The notes under the pieces: model-generated
The model's input: only the letters and a program-made list of their open reading frames with translations
Databases searched by the model: none
Told to the model about the DNA's origin: nothing
Part shown: positions 56,701 to 63,137 of the stretch, one piece after another
Position numbering within the stretch: position 1 is the first letter of the stretch
Layout: each line of letters starts with the position of its first letter
Made by a program: the position numbers and the translations under genes
DNA from: Sinotaia quadrata
Lineage: Eukaryota > Mollusca > Gastropoda > Architaenioglossa > Viviparidae
Assembly: GCA_028829895.1 (NCBI GenBank)
Contig: CM054182.1
Location: 38,684,879-38,748,878, forward strand
Reading direction: 5' to 3'
Length of the DNA stretch: 64,000 bases

Positions 56701-59700
56701 GCATCCTAGTGTGACCCATATGACGAACAACTACAACAACCACACTCGATCCATTCCATCACAACAAAAATGGCGCTGCGAGCAGGATGGGCCCAAAGGG
56801 TGCGAGGAATGCCAAACAACATTTTCCTACTGGACTGAGGGACGGCAGAAGACGGACGGCAGCCATTAACATCATAGCAGAGAGGGACGGCAGTGGCAGC
56901 CGACATGGCCCTGACAGCACACCGCATGGCACTAACAACACGCCGACGACCATCCATCGCGGCACGACGGACGCCAACTTCATGGCAGAGAGGGACGGCA
57001 GAGGCAGCTGACATGGCCGTGACAGCACACCGCATGGCGCTGACAACACGCTGACAATCATCCTTCGAGGTATGACGGACGCCAGATATCACCAACAGCA
57101 GCAAAAAAACGGTCAGGACAAGCTATGGCGCTAACAACGCACTGACGACCATCCTTCGTGGCATGACGGACGCCAGATATCACCAACAGCAGCAAAAAAA
57201 AAAAAACGGTCAGGACAAGCTAAAGACGTATTTTTCACTCAACTACATAAATCACAAACTGTGCCCTTTGTTAAAAAGGTATGGACGGTATTAGACATTT
57301 TTTTAGAAAGAAGAAGAATGGAACAACATAAAATGTGTCACAAACATTTGCTTTATTTGAAAGACACAAAGTGACTTTTTTTTTAGTGCTAGTACTTAGT
57401 GTAGATTTTAATTTTAATTTGTGTGTTTATGTGATTATTTTAGTTAGGCTAAAATGTGTAGCATTAGAAAGTTGTATTGAATATGATTAAGTTTTTAAAA
57501 AAAAAAAAGAAAGAAAATATATAGATATATAGATTTTTTTATTGAAATTGTGCTAAATTCGGGCGTGCATTTATTTTGTTGTGTGATGTTACTGCATAGG
57601 TATTGGAATGTAAGTTTTGTGGCAATACCTATTTTGTTAAGTAAGAATTTATGTCCCGTGTGGTAATACAGTTTGTAGTTGTATTTTTTAGAGTTTCGCT
57701 GGGTTAGGAATTTGGAATTCCTTGGCTAGCCCTAGTTCATCACTGAGGTTTGGCAAAAGATAGTTTGCATCCTAGTGAGTGGTCTATGTGTTGCTAGCTC
57801 TAGTCAGGTCACTGTGGAGTGTGGACGCTGGATGGAAAGTGTTTCTCTTGTTACGTGTTGTCTCGTCTGATTAGATGTGTAGCAGATATTTGTTTACCCA
57901 TATTGTGTACTTGTAAGTAAGAGCGAATGGGCTGAGATGGGTGCACATGTGATGTTAAGTCCCTTTGTTTGTTGAATGCAGTACGATGATGCAATTAGAG
58001 TAGCGTTATAGGAAACCTACGTGTACTGGAGCCAGGATGCTCAGAAGGTATTTATTTTGGTTACTTCTTTGGTTCTTTTTTTTTGACAGCTGATATGCTG
58101 CAGTTTTGTTTAAATATTGCTCTCAAGGTAGGTGCACAAGAGGGGAGGAGCTTAAAAGCACCCTGCTTGTCTGCACTGACGTCAAGCTCCTTGAGGTTTG
58201 CAATATAGGTTTTAAAGGAGCAGGAGGAAGCTCTAGGAAAGTTTTGGTGAGTTGACAGCTGTGATGCTGTATTGATTTTGTGAGTATTATACATTGCTCC
58301 TAGAGGTTATGTAGCAGTGAGGGGAGGAGCCTAAAAGCAACCCCATTGTTCTACATTGTGCGTAAAGCAACTCTGGTTTAGCAGATGTGATCAGAAGTCT
58401 CGGTAGTGGTATAAAGCATTGGATGGACAGAATTCAAAAGTAACCATAGAACAGTTCTTGTATTTAAAGGTTTCCATTTGAGATTGTTAAAATAGTACAA
58501 CTTTAGTATGTTTAGTGATTTGTTTGTTGACTTTTTGGTGTGCTAGACCTTCGAATCATGGAGGACCATGATTATTTTTAGTAGGGGGGAATAATGTAGC
58601 CCTTGTTAGTTTAGGTATTTGTGTGTGTGTAGCGTTTGTTCTGCCGTGCAGCAAAGTAGGTCATCGGCCGCTAGATGAATCACGCTTCGCGGTCTGCTAA
58701 CAGCTATATAGTAATGTGTATGACTGTACCATTGAGTGCGTATTTTTATTGTTTATGATCACTCCCTTTGTTTTAAAGCGCGCCCTATATTGGCGTTAGC
58801 TGTGTTAGAGTGCGTGCCTTTATTGTTATATATTGTTTTAGGTAGTTAGTGAGTGAAGTTAATATTTATATATTTAGAAAGGAGATAGTTTATATTTTTA
58901 ATTGATGTATTTTTGTATGATGAATAATGTTATTGTATTTGTGTATTTTGCAATTTATGTGTGTGTGAATGCTTTTCCTGAAGCCCGCCAACACAGATTT
59001 TATTTTATTAAAGGTTTAATTCTTCAGATTATATATATGAAAAGATTTGTATATTAAAGTATAATTAAAGTAGTTTTATTGTATATTTGAATTATTATGT
59101 AATTGTTAGGCATATAGCTATAATTGTTAGTTGAAAGCAAGTAAAGAAACACAAAAGTTATTTTTAGAAGCCTTTCCACACTAGATTTTCATTTTCATAA
59201 CCCATGGGCTTCGGGGAGGGCCGCTCCCATAGGATATAATGAGCGTGTGTGGTTTGAGCTACTACAATTAGAGTCACCTAGAGTCTCGGCATTGGTAGCG
59301 GAACTAGAAAGAGTGTCTGCCTCTGAGTCATCCTTGGTCGTCCGCTGGCGGTGTGCCGTTGAAATAAAGATCCTATGAAAATGTAAAACACGTGTTGCGT
59401 GTTCTGCCTCTCTCTCCTGCTGTGGCTGCCGTAGCGGTATTGTCTGCTTGTCTGTCTTATCATCATCGTCATCGTTCATCCAGTCATCTCCTCGCATCCT
59501 AGTGTGACCCATATGACGAACAACTACAACAACCACACTCGATCCATTCCATCACAACACTAGCTATCTTGTTTTCTTTTCTGTGAATGTAAGAAAGATT
59601 TGTGCTGGGCATGACTCAGGAAATTGTAGTTGTCAAAAGTACAAAGTGATTCTTCCTCTTATCACACTAATTACTTTATCCTGATAAGTCACAGACAAGT

Positions 59701-62700
59701 GTATCTTAATACTGATTACGTTAGTCTGTTTTTTTTTTTTTAATAGCCAAGTGAATCTGCTATTTCAAACTGCCCAAGCCTCTCCTAAGAATGTTTGGGT
59801 TAAATTAGGAATGGCCTAAAATATTATTCAGCTTGTGAAGAACGCAAATCAAATTAATGGGAACATCAACCTAAGAGGCATGTCTACAATGAACCACATG
59901 TACTTGTTGATGATTTTATTGTTTTAAAGACAATAAATTCTTCTAGGAATATATATCAAATGAGTGTAAATATTTCTTACTCAGGGTTTGGCTGTTGAAG
60001 ACTGTGTGTGATGGAAGAAAACTGTGTGTTAGGAGCATCTCCATCAGTGGCCTAAGGTACAAAAAAAGAAAATTATATTTAATGACTTATTTATTTAAAT
60101 AAATTAAAAGTAATAATTTTCAAAGTTACAACAAAATATAGTTATAATTATGGTTATCTTAATATGCTTCTAAACAAATCATACTTTTAACATTTATTAT
60201 GAAATCATAATTCTGCATTTTAAAACATTATGCTACTGTTAAAATCTTTAATGCTAGAATTACAATTGCTAAGCTATCATTAACAACTACCAACAGTGTG
60301 CTATAGTTAAAACAGTATGTTGTCATTACAAACATTATGCTATCAAGTATCATTATGAACATTATGTTGTCATAACAAAAATTATATAATCAATAGCATT
60401 ATGCTACCATTTTTTAGTTTTAAATATTTGTATAGATCTTGGGTCAGAAACATTTTAATTTACTATATATAGCAGGGGAAAGGTGTGGCAAATTTTATAT
60501 CTATGATATTTTTTAATTAAAACAACATGTTAACAGATATATTTTTTTCTGATATGATATGTGCAGCCTGTTATCCATTATCCACACAAATCTATAGTTT
60601 AACTTTGTTTAAGTTAGTCTTAATTATTCTTGGTAAATATTTCCAGATGGCTGCATTTATTAGCCTGGTGATAAACAACCCTGGATATTAGCCTGTTCTG
60701 ATAAACAACCCTGAGTATTGGCCTGTTCTGATAAACAACCCTGGATATTAGCCTGTTCTGATTAACCCTGGATATTAGCCTCTTCCGATAAACAACCCTG
60801 GATACTGGCTGTTATGATAAACAACCCTGGGGTAGAAAACACAAAGAACTGGAAAGTACTGATGCAACCATTGGAGGCACTTCTGCAAAGAGTGGTGACA
60901 AAAAATTGAGAGAAGAATATGAGCAAATAAATTTTAAATGGCTGAAAGCTCAGGTATTTTGTGATGAAAAAGCTGGCAGGTCTTCTGTGCAGAAAAAAAA
61001 AGTGTTTAGTTGTTACTAAATTGCTAGTCTGATATCACTTGTATGATTCTTTTATTTTCTGAAGTGAATGAAGCAGGCTAGCTATAAAAAGACATGGATT
61101 CTGGCCAACAATAAAACAAGAAATAATCTACAAGTGCTGAGTTTGTGAAAGAAGTTATGATTTCAGTAAATATCCAGTAATAAAATTTAGATTTACTTTG
61201 TGCACAGAATTTCTTGGTAATTTCTTCAAATATGTGATCTTCTTCAAAATCCTCTGCCAATCTAGATTTTAGTCATTTGGATTAGCAGATATTTTCCCAT
61301 CAACTAGCAGAAATCTAAGCAAAAGTAATCGCCCTTACCCAATGAGCCAAAACTTTTATCATTTGTGCATGTAGTTTGTCAGTAGGAAAAGAATTCTACC
61401 TGGCTTATACATGGAAAATATTTCTTTACTTCGAAATAAATGTTTTTGCCTTTTTCAGGTCTATTACTGACACTAAAGATCTTAGAAACATTTTATGATT
61501 TGTTGTAGACAATTTGAACAATACTAATTACAATAAAAATGAAGTAGTAAGAGAAGACAACTTACTGTTACTGTTCCAACACTTGTTCCAGATGCCTGGT
61601 TCTCTTGGAGACTAAAGTTGTAAGATGATGGAGAAAATACTGGTGCCTTGTCATTAACATCTGTCACAATCACAGTTACAGTTGCAGTGTCATTCTGAAA
61701 TTTAGATTTATATTTCAAAACAAATTAAATATAGGAAGATATTTAAATGTTGTTTCATTCCTCAAATGAGGTCCTGCCAAATTATTGTTAAAAAGTGCTG
61801 AATGATTTTGTGCTAGAAAAATACTACTACTTCTATTTCTCTTTTATGATAAAAAAATAACCAAAAATATTATTTATAAAAATTATTTAGACTTTGTACA
61901 TTATATAATCCAAATTATGTAAAAATGAGTCTCTTTTATATATTCTTTTGGCATCATCAAATGTAGAAATTCTCTGTTTCTCACTTTTTTCACAAAAAGA
62001 ACAAAAAACCCTGCCAATATATTTACATTCAAAGCAGTATCCTCCACTCTCATAATGAGTGTGTATGTGGCAATCCTCTCCCGGTCCAACAACTGAATAT
62101 TGCGAAGAATTGGATTTCCACTGAAATGAATTATAAATAAAAATTGCGAAGAATTGGATTTCCACTTAAATGAATTACAAATAAAAATTGCGAAGAATTG
62201 GATTTCCACTGAAATGAATTACAAATAAAAAGTATTTTCTTTAGAAATGTGTGCAATGATTTATAGAAAATATGTTTATTTAACATAAGAAAAAGGAAAT
62301 TAAGATAAAATCTAGCTTATAACTACAAAAAGTCAAGAACACAAGTACTTTTTATTAATTGCAAGGACAACTCTGTTTTAATATACAAGTATTCCTCGCA
62401 TTATGAGATAAACTGGTTCTGTGAAATAATCACATAACACAAAAATGTGTAAATTGGATTGATTTTAACATGGGTGAGATAAGGATTGGTTCTAAATAAA
62501 AAAATAAAATAATCTAAAATTGGGAGACAAATGCAAATTTATATTAATTTCTTCAGTTAGTAGGCATACATAGCTACAGATACTGTCATTCTTCAATCAG
62601 ATGATGAATCAACTGGGTCTGGCGAGTCTGAATCATCACTGTCTTGCTCTGCTGAAGGCCCTGGATCAGCAGGATGATTAATTAAGTAATAATTATCTGG

Positions 62701-63068
62701 AAGTGATAATTATTTAAGCATCACATACTTTCTGTACAAACAATTAAGGCCCTCTGTTGCAGCATGCATATACCTAAATACTTTAGGTGGCCACAGAAAT
62801 ATGAACAGTGTATTGGACTTTAAATGAAGCTTACTTTTGTCATGAGCTAATTAAAGAAATTGTCATAGTGAAGAATGACTGCATATGTCATTAGAAGTCA
62901 TTTAGAAGTGTAAGCATTATCTCTGTATAAACTTCCCTCCCAATTACACCATTAAAAAATATGAATAAATCATGTCACATACGCTAAGTTGGAGATATCA
63001 AAAACATTTGTTTCTGGGACAGAGTTCACAATGAAGTAAGTCAGTGGATCTCTCTCTGGATCAGATGT

Positions 63069-63137
<69 letters not shown>

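Larger units (their letters stand above)
55802..59559 (+). mobile_element. Complete non-autonomous LTR retrotransposon (family D), TSD CTAG
   Basis: 3,758 bp with two 965-bp LTRs that match throughout by eye and are equal in length. They are bounded by TGTAGCCC and CATCACAACA and flanked by CTAG on both sides (55798-55801 and 59560-59563). The 1,828-bp interior has no gag or pol frame, so it resembles a LARD/TRIM-type element that depends on another element's enzymes. Identical LTRs mean recent insertion. It sits in the intron between exons 5 and 6, antisense to the gene. Confidence 0.92.

Noticed and set aside
56402..56743. 113-codon minus-strand open frame, repeated at 59195-59536
   Set aside because: It lies inside both LTRs, antisense to the element, has low-complexity acidic and basic stretches, and shows no known domain.
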